Below, piece after piece: positions 49,932 through 61,027 of a stretch of DNA of 64,000 bases. The stretch's first letter is position 1. The number at the start of each line of letters is the position of its first letter. The DNA comes from Enterobacter bugandensis (GTDB lineage: Bacteria; Pseudomonadota; Gammaproteobacteria; Enterobacterales; Enterobacteriaceae): NCBI RefSeq assembly GCF_900324475.1, contig NZ_LT992502.1:124001-188000 (forward strand), written 5' to 3'. The position numbers and the translations under genes were made by a program. Below the pieces are notes generated by a model that saw only the letters and a list, made by a program, of their open reading frames with translations, was not told the DNA's origin and ran no database searches.

Positions 49932-51113
49932 TCAGGCTCGTCGCTTGGTGGCAGAGTCCATCCAGACTGCCAGTAAAAGAATGGCCCCCTTGACGATATA
50001 CTGCCAAAACGTCGGGACGTCCATCATACTCATCCCGTTATCCAACGACGCCATGATAAATGCCCCCATGACCGCGCCCGCCACGCTACCGATACCGCCT
50101 GCGAGGCTGGTGCCACCGATGACGCAGGCAGCGATAGCATCCAGCTCGGCGATGTTACCGGCGGAAGGAGAGCCTGCCCCCAGACGCGAGCTGAGGATCA
50201 ACCCGGCGATAGCGACCATCAGGCCGTTAATGGCGAAAACCGCCAGCTTGGTACGTTCGACGTTAATACCCGACAGGCGAGCAGCTTCAAGGTTGCCGCC
50301 GATGGCATAAATACGACGGCCAAACGCGGTGCGCGTCGCCATAAACATGCCGCCGAGCAGTAACAGCGCCAGCAGCAGTACCGGCGTCGGAACGCCGCGA
50401 TAGTCGTTAAGAAGCCAGATGGCGCCCAGCACAATGACCGCCGTCAGCGCCTGACGTCCTACCACGGACGTTGACGCTGGCGACGCAAGACCCAGCGCCT
50501 GACGGCGCATACGTCCACGCCACTGCCACGCGACAAACGCCAGCAGTCCCACCACGCCGATCGTAAAGCCTATGCTGTCCGAGAGGTAACTCTGGCCAAT
50601 TTGGGACATCGCCGCGCTGGTCGGGGAGACGGTCGTGCCGTTAGTGATACCGATCAAGATCCCGCGGAAGGCCAGCATTCCCGCCAGGGTGACGATAAAC
50701 GATGGCACCTTCCGATAGGCAACCCACCAGCCGTTCCAGGCCCCTAAAACCAGCCCCAGTACCAGCGTAACCGCGACGGTTAGCGGCAGCGGCCAGCCGA
50801 GCCAGACGTCAAAAATGGCCGCCACGCCGCCGAGAAGACCCATCATCGACCCGACCGACAGGTCGATTTCCGCAGAGATGATCACGAACACCATGCCCAC
50901 GGCCAGGATGCCGGTGATGGCGGTCTGGCGGAGCAGGTTTGAGACGTTACGCGCGCTTAAGTACGAGCCATCCGTCATCCACGTGAAGAACAGCATGATG
51001 ACGATAATCGCCGCGATCATCACGAAAACCTGCAGGTTCAGCGCTTTTAGCCCCGCGAACGCGCCGGGCGTCGGAACAGCGACTTTGATATCAGACGGAT
51101 TGCTTTTCGACAT
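49932..51113 (-). CDS. xylH: D-xylose ABC transporter permease XylH
   Basis: A 393-residue membrane permease of the ribose/xylose ABC type with about ten membrane segments. Conserved cytoplasmic and core motifs are [17 protein letters not shown] and [16 protein letters not shown]. It pairs with ATPase XylG and binding protein XylF. The start overlaps the end of xylG by 23 bp, as in E. coli, so the two are translationally coupled. Confidence 0.97.
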   Translation of the reverse strand: MSKSNPSDIKVAVPTPGAFAGLKALNLQVFVMIAAIIVIMLFFTWMTDGSYLSARNVSNLLRQTAITGILAVGMVFVIISAEIDLSVGSMMGLLGGVAAIFDVWLGWPLPLTVAVTLVLGLVLGAWNGWWVAYRKVPSFIVTLAGMLAFRGILIGITNGTTVSPTSAAMSQIGQSYLSDSIGFTIGVVGLLAFVAWQWRGRMRRQALGLASPASTSVVGRQALTAVIVLGAIWLLNDYRGVPTPVLLLALLLLGGMFMATRTAFGRRIYAIGGNLEAARLSGINVERTKLAVFAINGLMVAIAGLILSSRLGAGSPSAGNIAELDAIAACVIGGTSLAGGIGSVAGAVMGAFIMASLDNGMSMMDVPTFWQYIVKGAILLLAVWMDSATKRRA

Positions 51114-52632
51114 GACGTTCGCTCCTTAAAGCGGCTTCCATCACCTGCTCTTGCGTCAGGTTCTGGTTAATCAGGTTGGCTTTCAGTTTCCCCTCGTGCA
51201 TGACCAGCACGCGGTCGCTCAGGCCGAGCACTTCGGGTAACTCAGACGAGATGACAATGACGGCAATCCCTTGCTGTACAAGCTGATTAATCAGTTTGTA
51301 GATTTCGTATTTGGCACCGATATCGATCCCGCGCGTCGGCTCATCAAGGATTAATATGCGTGGATTAAGGAGCAGACAGCGTGCCAGAATCGCCTTCTGC
51401 TGGTTACCGCCGCTCAGTCGACCAATCGCCAGTTCCGGCGAGGAGGTTTTGACCTTCAGCCGGGCAAGTGACTGAAGGATGCACTGCTGCTCGGCGGCAT
51501 CATCCAGGCAGCTCAGCGCGCCGGAGAACCGATCGAGTGCCGCAAGGGTGATGTTTTTACCCACCGCCATGACCGGTACGATGCCGTCTTTTTTGCGGTC
51601 TTCCGGCACCATGGCAATGCCGCGAGCAATCGCCTGCTGGCAGTTGTCGATTCTCACGGGCTGGCCGTCTATATATATCGTGCCCTCCCAGCGTCCTGGC
51701 CACACGCCAAACAGGCACTGCACGGCTTCGGTACGCCCGGCACCGACGAGCCCAGCAATCCCAAGAATTTCGCCGCTGTGAAGGGAAAACGAAACGTTAT
51801 TGACCCGCTTAATGTGGCGGTTAACGGGGTGCCACGCGGTCAGGTTTTCCACGCGCAGCACTTCACCGCCCGTAGTGTGGGGCTCATTCGGGTAGAGCGC
51901 GGTCAGCTCGCGGCCCACCATCATGGTGATGATGTCATCTTCACTCATGCCCGCAGCTTCACGCGTGCCGATGTGTTGCCCGTCGCGGATCACGCAGATG
52001 GTGTCCGAAATGGCTTTTACCTCGTTCAGCTTGTGCGAAATGTAGATGCAGGCGATACCGTGGTTTTGCAGATCGCGGATGATATTGAGCAGAACCGCAG
52101 TTTCCTGTTCGGTGAGCGACGCCGTTGGCTCATCGAGGATCAGCAGCCTGACCTGTTTATTCAGCGCCTTCGCAATTTCGACCAGCTGCTGTTGCCCCAG
52201 GCCCAGGTCGCCCACGCGGGTATCCGGTGAAATGTTGAGGCTCACCTGCGCCAGCAGCTTTTCACAGCGGAGCGTCATGGTGTCGTAATCCAGCACGCCG
52301 TGGCGGGAGATCTCGGCTCCGAGGAAGATGTTCTCCAGCACGGTGAGATGTTTCACCAGCGCCAGCTCCTGGTGGATGATGGCGATGCCTTTACGTTCGG
52401 TGTCGCGAATGTGCGTCGCCTGGATGACTTCACCAGCAAAGACAATTTCGCCTTCGTAACTGCCGTGCGGGTAGATCCCACACAGGACTTTCATCAGCGT
52501 TGATTTGCCCGAACCGTTCTCGCCACACAGCGAAACCACTTCGCCAGGGTTCAACCGGAGACTGACGTTGTCGACGGCTTTCACCGCGCCGAAGCGCTTG
52601 GTGATGCTTTTCATTTCAAGTAAATAAGGCAT
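51091..52632 (-). CDS. xylG: D-xylose ABC transporter ATP-binding protein XylG
   Basis: A 513-residue tandem ABC ATPase. The first domain has Walker [10 protein letters not shown], the signature LGLGQQQ and Walker [11 protein letters not shown]. The second has a less standard nucleotide loop (GLVGAGRTE), signature LSGGNQQK and Walker B ILILDEPT. It drives xylose import through XylH. The start at 52632 ([10 protein letters not shown]) gives the E. coli length; the longer frame to 52668 is rejected. A 72-bp spacer with a hairpin separates it from xylF. Confidence 0.97.
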   Translation of the reverse strand: MPYLLEMKSITKRFGAVKAVDNVSLRLNPGEVVSLCGENGSGKSTLMKVLCGIYPHGSYEGEIVFAGEVIQATHIRDTERKGIAIIHQELALVKHLTVLENIFLGAEISRHGVLDYDTMTLRCEKLLAQVSLNISPDTRVGDLGLGQQQLVEIAKALNKQVRLLILDEPTASLTEQETAVLLNIIRDLQNHGIACIYISHKLNEVKAISDTICVIRDGQHIGTREAAGMSEDDIITMMVGRELTALYPNEPHTTGGEVLRVENLTAWHPVNRHIKRVNNVSFSLHSGEILGIAGLVGAGRTEAVQCLFGVWPGRWEGTIYIDGQPVRIDNCQQAIARGIAMVPEDRKKDGIVPVMAVGKNITLAALDRFSGALSCLDDAAEQQCILQSLARLKVKTSSPELAIGRLSGGNQQKAILARCLLLNPRILILDEPTRGIDIGAKYEIYKLINQLVQQGIAVIVISSELPEVLGLSDRVLVMHEGKLKANLINQNLTQEQVMEAALRSERHVEKQSV

Positions 52633-52676
52633 AACTGCTCCACATAACCCGAGGGAAGAACAGTACAACGTGATGC

Positions 52677-52695
52677 GCCCCCGCAGGGCAGGGGC
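52677..52695. other. xylF-xylG intergenic hairpin
   Basis: On the minus strand GCCCCTGC (52688-52695) and GCGGGGGC (52677-52684) form an 8-bp stem with one T-G pair. No T run follows. Such hairpins after binding-protein genes often protect the upstream mRNA, giving more XylF than XylG and XylH. Confidence 0.6.
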
Positions 52696-52704
52696 AGCGC
52701 CGGA

Positions 52705-53697
52705 TTACAGTTCGCTCTTCTTGTGGAAACCGTCTTTAATAACGGTGGCGTCAATGTTCTCTTTATTGACTTCAATTGGCGTGAGCAGGCGAGCCGGAAC
52801 GTCTTTCAGGCCGTTATTGAGCGTTGCATCTGCTTTAGGTTGCTTACCGTTGCCCAGCTCAACGGCAATTTCCGCCGCCGTATTGGCAAGTTCGGTAATC
52901 GGTTTGTAGACCGTCATGGTCTGAGTTCCTGCGATAATGCGTTTTACGCCCGCCAGGTCGGCATCCTGACCAGAAATCGCGACTTTACCGGCCAGCCCCT
53001 GGGCACTCAGAGCCTGAATAGCCCCGCCTGCTGTGGCATCGTTGGAGGCCACGACAGCATCAATTTTGTTGTTATTGGCCGTCAGCGCATTTTCCATAAT
53101 CTTCAGGGCATTTTCTGGTAACCATCCGTCGGCCCACTGATCGCCGACCACCTTAATTTTGCCGCTGTCGATGTACGGCTTAAGGACCTTCATTTGCCCT
53201 TCGCGGAACAGTTTGGCGTTGTTATCCACCGGCGAACCGCCCATCAGGAAATAATTGCCTTGAGGCACTTTGTCGATCAGGCTTTGCGCCTGTAATTCGC
53301 CCACTTTTTCATTGTCGAAGGAAATATAATAATCAATATCGGCGTTATTAATCATGCGGTCATAAGCGAGAACTTTTATGCCTTCCTGCTTCGCTTCTTT
53401 CACCACGTTACTTAATACCTGGCCGTTATAAGGGATAATGACCAGAACATCGACTCCCCTGTTGATCATATTCTCGATCTGCGACATTTGCGTTTCTTCA
53501 TTGCCGTTAGCCGACTGAACAAACACATTCGCACCGAGTGATTCCGCTTTTTTCACAAAAATATCGCGATCTTTTTGCCAGCGCTCCAGACGCAGGTCAT
53601 CAATCGCCATACCAATTTTGACCTCCTTGGCATGCCCTGCAAAGCTTACAAGGAGGAGCGTAGTGCAGAGTGTTAGGGTCAGGTTCTTTATCTTCAT
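52705..53697 (-). CDS. xylF: D-xylose periplasmic binding protein XylF
   Basis: A 330-residue exported sugar-binding protein. The signal peptide runs to about residue 23 (LVSFAGHA/KEVKIG). The two-lobed type I fold has IGMAIDDLRLERWQKD with the xylose-contacting Arg and Trp, VIIPYNGQVLSNV, and ASNDATAGGAIQAL. The start at 53697 gives the E. coli length; the longer frame to 53748 is unlikely. It is the first gene of xylFGHR and is read from the divergent xyl promoter region. Confidence 0.97.
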   Translation of the reverse strand: MKIKNLTLTLCTTLLLVSFAGHAKEVKIGMAIDDLRLERWQKDRDIFVKKAESLGANVFVQSANGNEETQMSQIENMINRGVDVLVIIPYNGQVLSNVVKEAKQEGIKVLAYDRMINNADIDYYISFDNEKVGELQAQSLIDKVPQGNYFLMGGSPVDNNAKLFREGQMKVLKPYIDSGKIKVVGDQWADGWLPENALKIMENALTANNNKIDAVVASNDATAGGAIQALSAQGLAGKVAISGQDADLAGVKRIIAGTQTMTVYKPITELANTAAEIAVELGNGKQPKADATLNNGLKDVPARLLTPIEVNKENIDATVIKDGFHKKSEL

Positions 53698-54068
53698 AAT
53701 TATTAGGCCTTTTTGTAGGGGTATGTGTTGCTGAGATAAAAGAAACATTCACTGCTGGGTCGCAGCAAATTTTTAACGCGGAAAGGCGGGCTGGCAATTA
53801 CAGATTTTTATCTTCTCATTACGATATTTGGTTTATTTCTGAATTTATGACCGCGATCGGATTTTAAAATTCGTAACGCCTTAATTACATTTGATTCTGG
53901 AATGTGCGCCGAAAAATAGTTTGTCTGCGCATTATTTTGCGAGCCAGCGCACAGTTGTGCATTCTCTCAATAGCAGTGTGAAATAACGTAATTGAGCAAC
54001 CCAAAATGTCTATTCACTATTACTCCTGAATCAACGACTCGCCGCATACCCTGATTATGGAGCTCAAT
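53698..54068. promoter_or_regulatory. divergent xylF / xylA promoter region
   Basis: A 371-bp AT-rich region without ORFs. In E. coli this holds XylR sites for both operons and a CRP site. A moderate CRP-like match is TGTGC-N6-TCAAT near 53956. Close to xylA, TGTGAAATAACGTAATTGAG (about 53977-53996) resembles the matching part of the E. coli xylA promoter, where XylR binds. Exact operators cannot be fixed by eye. Confidence 0.6.
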
Positions 54069-55391
54069 ATGCAAGCTTATTTCGACCAACTCGATCGCGT
54101 TCGTTACGAAGGCCCAAAAACGACCAATCCTTTAGCATTTCGTCACTACAATCCGGATGAGCTGGTGCTGGGTAAGCGCATGGAAGATCATCTGCGCTTT
54201 GCCGCCTGTTACTGGCATACCTTCTGCTGGAACGGCGCCGATATGTTCGGCGTGGGTTCTTTTGACCGTCCGTGGCAACAGCCGGGTGAGGCCATCGAGC
54301 TGGCGAAACGCAAAGCCGATGTGGCGTTTGAGTTCTTCCACAAGCTGAACGTGCCGTACTACTGCTTCCATGATGTTGACGTATCGCCGGAAGGGGCGTC
54401 GCTGAAAGAGTACCTGAACAATTTTGCGCAGATGGTGGACGTGCTGGCAGAAAAACAGCAGCAAAGCGGCGTGAAGCTGCTCTGGGGTACGGCAAACTGC
54501 TTCACCAACCCACGCTACGGTGCGGGTGCGGCCACCAACCCGGATCCGGAAGTGTTTAGCTGGGCGGCTACGCAGGTGGTGACGGCAATGAACGCTACGC
54601 ATCAGCTGGGCGGCGAAAACTATGTCCTGTGGGGCGGCCGTGAAGGCTATGAAACCCTGCTCAATACCGACCTGCGCCAGGAGCGCGAGCAGATTGGCCG
54701 CTTTATGCAGATGGTTGTCGACCATAAGCACAAAATCGGCTTCCGCGGCACGCTGCTGATCGAGCCTAAACCGCAGGAACCAACCAAGCATCAGTACGAC
54801 TATGATGTCGCCACCGTGTATGGCTTCCTGAAGCAGTTTGGTCTGGAAAAAGAGATCAAAGTGAATATTGAGGCTAACCACGCTACCCTGGCGGGCCACT
54901 CATTCCACCACGAAATTGCCTCTGCGATTGCGCTGGGCATCTTCGGATCGGTAGATGCGAACCGCGGCGATCCGCAGCTGGGCTGGGATACCGACCAGTT
55001 CCCGAACAGCGTGGAAGAGAATGCGCTGGTGATGTACGAGATCGTCAAAGCGGGCGGTTTCACCACCGGCGGCCTTAACTTTGACGCCAAGGTGCGTCGC
55101 CAGAGCACCGACAAATACGATCTGTTCTACGGCCACATTGGCGCGATGGACACCATGGCGCTGGCGCTGAAAGTGGCGGCGCGTATGATTGAAGACGGCG
55201 AGCTGGATAAGCGCGTGGCGAAGCGCTACAGCGGCTGGAACAGTGAGCTGGGCCAGCAAATTTTGAAGGGTCAGTTATCGCTTGCGGACATCGCGAAGTA
55301 CGCTGAACAACAGCAGCTGGCGCCGCAGCACCAGAGCGGGCATCAGGAACTGCTGGAAAACCTGGTTAATCACTACCTGTTCGATAAATAA
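54069..55391 (+). CDS. xylA: xylose isomerase
   Basis: A 440-residue TIM-barrel enzyme that isomerises D-xylose to D-xylulose with two divalent metals. The catalytic histidine lies in [12 protein letters not shown]. Metal ligands are in [30 protein letters not shown] and [17 protein letters not shown]. Length equals E. coli XylA. The start at 54069 (MQAYFDQL) follows GGAG; the frame from 54057 adds only MELN. It is separated from xylB by a REP element. Confidence 0.98.
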   Translation: MQAYFDQLDRVRYEGPKTTNPLAFRHYNPDELVLGKRMEDHLRFAACYWHTFCWNGADMFGVGSFDRPWQQPGEAIELAKRKADVAFEFFHKLNVPYYCFHDVDVSPEGASLKEYLNNFAQMVDVLAEKQQQSGVKLLWGTANCFTNPRYGAGAATNPDPEVFSWAATQVVTAMNATHQLGGENYVLWGGREGYETLLNTDLRQEREQIGRFMQMVVDHKHKIGFRGTLLIEPKPQEPTKHQYDYDVATVYGFLKQFGLEKEIKVNIEANHATLAGHSFHHEIASAIALGIFGSVDANRGDPQLGWDTDQFPNSVEENALVMYEIVKAGGFTTGGLNFDAKVRRQSTDKYDLFYGHIGAMDTMALALKVAARMIEDGELDKRVAKRYSGWNSELGQQILKGQLSLADIAKYAEQQQLAPQHQSGHQELLENLVNHYLFDK

Positions 55392-55399
55392 CAGCATCC

Positions 55400-55430
55400 A
55401 GGCCCGGTAAGCGGAAGCGCCACCGGGCAT
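55400..55430. repeat. REP element between xylA and xylB
   Basis: GCCCGGT (55402-55408) and ACCGGGC (55422-55428) flank AAGCGGAAGCGCC. It may stabilise xylA mRNA over xylB. Confidence 0.85.
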
Positions 55431-55452
55431 TTCTGTCAAAGGAGTCACCACA

Positions 55453-56907
55453 ATGTATATCGGGATCGATCTTGGCACATCGGGTGTGAAAGCCATCCTG
55501 TTAAGCGAGCAGGGCGACGTGTTAGCAACGCAGACTGAAAAGCTGCAGGTTTCACGCCCGCATCCGCTGTGGTCGGAGCAGGACCCGGAGCAGTGGTGGC
55601 AGGCGACGGATCGCGCGATAAAAGCCTTAGGCGAGCAGCACAGCCTGCGCGACGTGAAAGCGCTGGGCATTGCCGGACAAATGCATGGTGCAACGTTGCT
55701 GGATAGCCAGCATCGCGTTCTGCGCCCGGCTATTCTCTGGAACGATGGCCGCTGTGCGGAAGAGTGCGCAATCCTTGAAGCGCGTGTGCCCACGTCCCGC
55801 GAGGTTACGGGCAACCTGATGATGCCGGGCTTCACCGCACCAAAACTTTTGTGGGTACAGCGCCACGAGCCGGAGATTTTCCGTCAGGTGGCGAAAGTCC
55901 TGTTGCCAAAAGACTATCTGCGTTTTCGCATGACGGGCGATTTCGCCAGCGACATGTCCGATGCCGCCGGCACGATGTGGCTCGACGTGGCGAAACGCGA
56001 CTGGAGCGAGGCGATGCTGGATGCCTGCCATCTGACCCGGGAACATATGCCCGCGCTGTTCGAAGGCTGTGAGGTGACGGGTACGCTGCTGCCAGACGTT
56101 GCGGAACGCTGGAATATGCCTGCCGTATCGGTGGTGGCCGGGGGCGGTGATAACGCGGCGGGTGCCGTGGGTGTTGGGATGGTTGAGGCGGGGCAGGCGA
56201 TGCTGTCGCTGGGAACCTCTGGGGTCTATTTTGCCGTCAGCGACGGCTATCGCAGCAATCCCGAAAGCGCTGTGCACAGTTTCTGTCATGCGCTTCCGGG
56301 AAAATGGCATTTGATGTCGGTGATGCTGAGCGCGGCATCCTGCCTGGACTGGGCGGCGAAGCTTACCGGCATGGCGGACGTTCCGGCACTCATTTCGGCG
56401 GCGCAGCAGGCGGATGACGCGGCGAGTACCGTCTGGTTTTTACCCTATCTTTCTGGCGAGCGTACGCCGCACAACAACCCGGAAGCGAAAGGGGTATTCT
56501 TTGGCCTAACCCATCAGCACGGCCCGGCAGAGCTGGCGCGTGCGGTTCTGGAAGGTGTGGGGTATGCACTGGCCGACGGAATGGATGTAGTGCACGACTG
56601 CGGCCTGAAACCGGCGAGCGTCACCCTGATTGGTGGCGGCGCGCGAAGCCCTTACTGGCGACAGATGCTGGCGGATATCAGCGGGTTGCAGCTGGATTTC
56701 CGCACGGGAGGGGATGTTGGCCCCGCGCTCGGCGCCGCGCGTCTGGCGCAGATCGCTATGAACCCGGAAAAGCCGCTTTCGCAGCTGCTGCCGCAGCTTA
56801 CGCTTGAACAGGCGCATGTGCCTGACGCGGCAGGACATGCCCGTTATGCAGAAAGGCGCGAGGTGTTCCGCAAAATCTATCAGCAGTTGCTGCCGCTGAT
56901 GTCATAA
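55453..56907 (+). CDS. xylB: xylulokinase
   Basis: A 484-residue FGGY kinase that phosphorylates D-xylulose to D-xylulose 5-phosphate, which enters the pentose phosphate pathway. The ATP loop is GIDLGTSGVKAIL. The acceptor-side IAGQMHG and RPAILWNDGR, and the second ATP motif TLIGGGARSPYWRQ, are all in place. Same length as E. coli XylB. It is the second gene of xylAB, after a REP-bearing spacer; AAAGGAG precedes the start. Confidence 0.98.
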   Translation: MYIGIDLGTSGVKAILLSEQGDVLATQTEKLQVSRPHPLWSEQDPEQWWQATDRAIKALGEQHSLRDVKALGIAGQMHGATLLDSQHRVLRPAILWNDGRCAEECAILEARVPTSREVTGNLMMPGFTAPKLLWVQRHEPEIFRQVAKVLLPKDYLRFRMTGDFASDMSDAAGTMWLDVAKRDWSEAMLDACHLTREHMPALFEGCEVTGTLLPDVAERWNMPAVSVVAGGGDNAAGAVGVGMVEAGQAMLSLGTSGVYFAVSDGYRSNPESAVHSFCHALPGKWHLMSVMLSAASCLDWAAKLTGMADVPALISAAQQADDAASTVWFLPYLSGERTPHNNPEAKGVFFGLTHQHGPAELARAVLEGVGYALADGMDVVHDCGLKPASVTLIGGGARSPYWRQMLADISGLQLDFRTGGDVGPALGAARLAQIAMNPEKPLSQLLPQLTLEQAHVPDAAGHARYAERREVFRKIYQQLLPLMS

Positions 56908-57010
56908 ACTCGCTTGTCCGACAGAGGCACGAGGTTGTCCTTTTTTGGTCTGTGCGTGCCTCTCTTTCCTTGCCAGTATGGTGACACACCCACTGGCGAG
57001 GAGATTTATC

Positions 57011-57550
57011 ATGTCACGCATTGCACTCATCAATATTGATACTCAGCAGTCCTTCCATCATCGCCCTTACTGGCAGGAGGGCGACATTCCTGCCTTTCAG
57101 CAGGCGATGCTGGGGCTGATTGAAGGCTGCCAGGCGCGCGGTATTCCAATTGTTGATATTTTTCATGTGGATGAAGACGGCCCCTTCACGCTGCAAAGCG
57201 GCTATGTCAAACCGATGGCCTTTTTGCGTCATCAGCCGGATGTGGTTTTCCAGAAACACGTCCATAATGCCTTCACGGATACCGGGCTTGACCGCTGGCT
57301 GCGCGAGCGAGATATCAACCAGCTGATTATCTGCGGCATTCGCACGGAACAATGCTGCGAAACCACCGCTCGGGTAGCATCCGATCTGGGTTATGCTGTG
57401 ACGTTTGTGAGCGAGGCAACGCTGACGTTTCCCATGATGTACAAGGGCATTACCCTGAGCGCAGCGGAAATTCGCCATCGTACCGAGACGGTACTGGCCG
57501 GGCGTTTTGCCGAAATTAAAACGGTAGCGGAGACGCTGGAGTCACTGTAA
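57011..57550 (+). CDS. isochorismatase-family cysteine hydrolase
   Basis: A 179-residue cytoplasmic hydrolase. The Asp-Lys-Cys triad can be placed: D10 in LINIDTQQ, Lys in FQKHVHNAF, and Cys in GIRTEQCCETTA (either cysteine of the pair). Family members cleave amides or ethers, for example nicotinamide or isochorismate; no substrate is indicated here. The start at 57011 follows GAGGAG. The stop codon overlaps the start of the next gene (TAATG), so the two are a coupled pair, absent from this place in K-12. Confidence 0.85.
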   Translation: MSRIALINIDTQQSFHHRPYWQEGDIPAFQQAMLGLIEGCQARGIPIVDIFHVDEDGPFTLQSGYVKPMAFLRHQPDVVFQKHVHNAFTDTGLDRWLRERDINQLIICGIRTEQCCETTARVASDLGYAVTFVSEATLTFPMMYKGITLSAAEIRHRTETVLAGRFAEIKTVAETLESL

Positions 57551-58470
57551 TGCGCATCGACGTCTGGTTCGTGATGTTACCCGGGGTACTGGCACTGGAT
57601 ATGTCAGGCCCGGCGGAGACCTTTGTGCTGGCTGGCGACGCGTTTCGTCTGCATTACATTGGGCCGCAACCGGACGTGCCGACGTCGATAGGCCTGACGA
57701 TGGGCGGCATCCAGCCGTTGCCGGAAAGTCTGCCTCCGGGGAGTCTGCTGGTCCTGCCGGGGGTGAGCGACTCCCGCGTTCAGTTCTCAACGCCGCAGGC
57801 GCAGCAGATCCAGCACTGGCTAATGCGCCTGCAGCCGGTCATTCAGCGCCGGGATATCACGGTGATGTGCGTCTGTTCTGGTGCGCTGCTGGCGGCGAAA
57901 TCGGGCCTGCTGAATAACAAACAGTGCACAACCCACCATGACGTTATCAGCCGTTTACGCACTGTGGCTCCCACGGCGACGATTAAAGAAAACCGCATCT
58001 TTGTACAGGACGAGAATATCTGGACCAGCGCGGGGATCACGTCGGGCATCGATCTGGCGCTGCATATGATTAACCGCCTGTGCGGTCCCGAAAAGGCGCT
58101 GGCCGTGGCGCGCGAGATGGTGGTCTGGTTCCGCCGTTCCGGTGACGATCCCCAGCTTTCACCGTGGCTGCGCTACCGCAACCATCTTCATCCGGCGATC
58201 CATCGGGCGCAGGATGCGCTCACCGCCGAGCCGCAAAAAACGTGGAGCTTGCCTGATATCGCCGCCCTGGCGCACGTCAGCCCGCGCCATCTCACCCGGC
58301 TTTTCCAGACGCATTTAGGGATTAGCGTCCGCGATTATCTGGAGCAGCTGCGTCTGGCGGTGGCGGAGCAGTGGCTGATGCAGGGGCGCGGCGTGGAACA
58401 GGCCTCGCTGGCGGCAGGGTTTTCCTCCCCGCGCCAGTACCACCGCGCCCGGCAGCGCAGCGTTAGCTGA
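57550..58470 (+). CDS. DJ-1/PfpI-domain AraC-type transcriptional regulator
   Basis: A 306-residue fusion. Residues about 1-185 form a DJ-1/PfpI-like domain ([19 protein letters not shown], with [15 protein letters not shown] at the nucleophile elbow). Residues about 210-306 form an AraC DNA-binding domain ([20 protein letters not shown] and [16 protein letters not shown]). FtrA-like members of this architecture often regulate a neighbouring hydrolase or amidase gene, here the coupled cysteine hydrolase. The ligand is unknown. It converges on wecH with an 8-bp overlap. Confidence 0.87.
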   Translation: MRIDVWFVMLPGVLALDMSGPAETFVLAGDAFRLHYIGPQPDVPTSIGLTMGGIQPLPESLPPGSLLVLPGVSDSRVQFSTPQAQQIQHWLMRLQPVIQRRDITVMCVCSGALLAAKSGLLNNKQCTTHHDVISRLRTVAPTATIKENRIFVQDENIWTSAGITSGIDLALHMINRLCGPEKALAVAREMVVWFRRSGDDPQLSPWLRYRNHLHPAIHRAQDALTAEPQKTWSLPDIAALAHVSPRHLTRLFQTHLGISVRDYLEQLRLAVAEQWLMQGRGVEQASLAAGFSSPRQYHRARQRSVS

Positions 58471-59458
58471 CGAAGCGGCGCGTGTCGATTTTTTGCAGCA
58501 GCATCGACAGCAGCAGGCTGATAACCAGCGTAGCGGCAAAAATCCAGACGATATCCAGCACCGGCCAGTTTTTGAGTTCAACGCCCCTCGTTCGCAGGGC
58601 GTGGATCACCAGCGCGTGAAAACCGTAAATTCCCAGCGAGTGCCGCGAGATAAAGCCCAGCACGGGAAGGGGACGCGCATTCAGGGTGTTTTTAACGAGC
58701 GTGAGCAGCGATACGGCACAGATAAAGACCATCGGCCCGCAATACAGATACCAGGTATCGGCAAAATTGCCGCGCCACTGAAGCTCATGTAGCGTCCCGC
58801 GTGAAATCACCGCCACGCCGGCGATAAACAGCGCTCCGCAGAGCCAGTTCAGACCGCGCTTTTGCGTGTCCATCATTCCGATGGCGCGCCCCAGCATGCC
58901 GTAAAGCACGTAGTAGAAGGTGTCGCCGTTGATATAGAGATTTACCGGCAACCATTCGAAACCGTCGATTTTCTGCGAAACCGTGTTCGGGTTGGCGACA
59001 ATGCCAATCACCACCATCAGGGCCAGAAGCATTTTCCCGCTGACGTTTTTCACCTGAATGAGCGGAGAGACCAGATAGATAACGATGATGGCGAAGAAGA
59101 ACCACAGGTGGTAGAAAACCGGTTTTTGCAGCAAATATTTGAGGGATAACCCGGCGTTAATGGAGGTAAACAGGGTGATATAGAGCAGGGCAACGGCGCT
59201 GTAGAACCCCAGGCAGGCCGCGATGCGGATGAAGTGCCTCGGCTGCGCGCTACGCTCGCCAAAAAAGAGAAAGCCGGAAATCATAAAAAACAGCGGCACG
59301 CTGACGCGCGACGCGGAGTTGAGGATATTGGCAATATCCCAGTTAACGGGGCTGATGCTGTGGGCATTCGTGACATACCAGGTCGTCGTGTGGATCATGA
59401 CCACCATCAGACACGCTATTCCTCGCAGGTTATCAATCCAGTTAATTTTTGACGGCAT
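58463..59458 (-). CDS. wecH: O-acetyltransferase WecH (YiaH), enterobacterial common antigen modification
   Basis: A 331-residue acyltransferase-3 family membrane protein with about ten membrane segments. The family motif region is [20 protein letters not shown] with the conserved arginine and histidine, and [14 protein letters not shown] follows. E. coli WecH adds O-acetyl groups to GlcNAc of enterobacterial common antigen. Length and ends match closely. Its stop overlaps the regulator gene on the other strand. Confidence 0.95.
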   Translation of the reverse strand: MPSKINWIDNLRGIACLMVVMIHTTTWYVTNAHSISPVNWDIANILNSASRVSVPLFFMISGFLFFGERSAQPRHFIRIAACLGFYSAVALLYITLFTSINAGLSLKYLLQKPVFYHLWFFFAIIVIYLVSPLIQVKNVSGKMLLALMVVIGIVANPNTVSQKIDGFEWLPVNLYINGDTFYYVLYGMLGRAIGMMDTQKRGLNWLCGALFIAGVAVISRGTLHELQWRGNFADTWYLYCGPMVFICAVSLLTLVKNTLNARPLPVLGFISRHSLGIYGFHALVIHALRTRGVELKNWPVLDIVWIFAATLVISLLLSMLLQKIDTRRFVS

Positions 59459-59640
59459 CAGTTCCTCTTATTCCCTGTAAAGTGAGTGGGACTCCCATTG
59501 TCCAAAAGTCTTCGTTTGGAAAATTCTGAGTTTTATGCGCAGGCTTGCCGGGAGACCGCGAGATTCGCAGAATGGCAGACCTTAATCTATAAAAGTGTTG
59601 ATATTAAAAATAACAGCCGCTGACCAGGACGGTAATAAAA

Positions 59641-59946
59641 ATGATGATGAAGCGTGTGGCATCACTCTTTCTGCTGTTGATGCTGGCAGGATGCAGTGCG
59701 CCACAGGAAGTCCCCGTGCAAAAAGCGCAGCAGGGAAAAATAAGCCCGGAGCGTTCGCTGAATATGGAAGCGCTCTGTAAAGAGCGGGCCGCTCGGCGCT
59801 ATAACTCGGACGTTCAGAAAATTAACGTCATCGGATTCGAGCGCTTTCAGGGCAGCTATGAGCTTAGAGGGTATACTGCGCGTAAAGAGGGCTTTGTCTG
59901 CTCGTTTGATGCGGACGGTCAGTTTTTACATCTCTCCATGCGCTAG
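59641..59946 (+). CDS. ysaB: lipoprotein YsaB
   Basis: A 101-residue lipoprotein. A hydrophobic signal ends in the lipobox LAGC (Cys at about residue 18) followed by SAPQ; with Ser at +2, outer-membrane sorting is expected. The mature part includes SLNMEALCKERAARRYNSD and FVCSFDADGQFLHLSMR, close to E. coli YsaB. Function unknown. Three tandem ATGs begin the gene; AGGACGG lies about 11 bases before the first. It sits between wecH and glyQ, as in E. coli. Confidence 0.9.
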   Translation: MMMKRVASLFLLLMLAGCSAPQEVPVQKAQQGKISPERSLNMEALCKERAARRYNSDVQKINVIGFERFQGSYELRGYTARKEGFVCSFDADGQFLHLSMR

Positions 59947-60106
59947 CCTGCTCGCATAATCAACAACCAGACGCCGCCAGCGTTCTGGCCGGAAGGCTTA
60001 TTTCCCAATTTTCCCTAAACAACCCCGTTTCGTACTGTATATCTTGCAGCCAGCGGGTATACTGGTCCCTTCCATTTAAAACCACACGTATCCAGCACGA
60101 AATACT

Positions 60107-61018
60107 ATGCAAAAGTTTGATACCAAGACCTTCCAGGGCCTGATCCTGACCTTACAGGATTACTGGGCTCGTCAGGGCTGTACCATTGTTCAACCTTTGG
60201 ACATGGAAGTCGGCGCCGGCACTTCACACCCGATGACCAGCCTGCGCGCGTTGGGCCCAGAGCCAATGGCGACCGCGTATGTGCAGCCTTCCCGTCGTCC
60301 GACCGATGGTCGTTACGGTGAAAACCCGAACCGTCTGCAGCATTACTATCAGTTCCAGGTTGTGATTAAGCCATCACCCGACAACATTCAGGAACTGTAT
60401 CTCGGGTCGCTGAAAGAGCTGGGTATGGATCCAACCATCCACGACATCCGTTTCGTGGAAGACAACTGGGAAAACCCAACGCTGGGTGCCTGGGGTCTCG
60501 GTTGGGAAGTGTGGCTGAACGGCATGGAAGTGACCCAGTTCACCTACTTCCAGCAGGTTGGCGGTCTGGAATGTAAGCCAATCACCGGTGAAATCACCTA
60601 CGGTCTGGAACGTCTGGCCATGTACATTCAGGGCGTAGACAGCGTTTACGACCTGGTCTGGAGCGACGGCCCGCTGGGTAAAACCACCTACGGCGACGTG
60701 TTCCATCAGAACGAAGTGGAGCAATCCACCTATAACTTCGAATACGCGGACGTGGATTTCCTGTTCACCTGCTTCGAGCAGTACGAGAAAGAGGCACAGC
60801 AGCTGCTGGCGCTGGAAACTCCGCTGCCGCTGCCTGCCTACGAGCGTATTCTGAAGGCCGCCCACAGCTTCAACCTGCTGGACGCCCGCAAAGCGATCTC
60901 CGTGACTGAACGTCAGCGCTACATTCTGCGTATTCGTACCCTGACCAAAGCCGTTGCAGAAGCTTACTACGCGTCCCGTGAAGCCCTTGGCTTCCCGATG
61001 TGCAACCGAAACAAATAA
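60107..61018 (+). CDS. glyQ: glycyl-tRNA synthetase alpha subunit
   Basis: A 303-residue class II aminoacyl-tRNA synthetase catalytic subunit. It activates glycine and, in an alpha2-beta2 tetramer with GlyS, charges tRNA-Gly. Typical segments are [38 protein letters not shown] and the class II core [14 protein letters not shown]. Length equals the E. coli subunit. glyS starts 9 bp after its stop in the same operon. Confidence 0.98.
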   Translation: MQKFDTKTFQGLILTLQDYWARQGCTIVQPLDMEVGAGTSHPMTSLRALGPEPMATAYVQPSRRPTDGRYGENPNRLQHYYQFQVVIKPSPDNIQELYLGSLKELGMDPTIHDIRFVEDNWENPTLGAWGLGWEVWLNGMEVTQFTYFQQVGGLECKPITGEITYGLERLAMYIQGVDSVYDLVWSDGPLGKTTYGDVFHQNEVEQSTYNFEYADVDFLFTCFEQYEKEAQQLLALETPLPLPAYERILKAAHSFNLLDARKAISVTERQRYILRIRTLTKAVAEAYYASREALGFPMCNRNK

Positions 61019-61027
61019 GAGGCGGCC

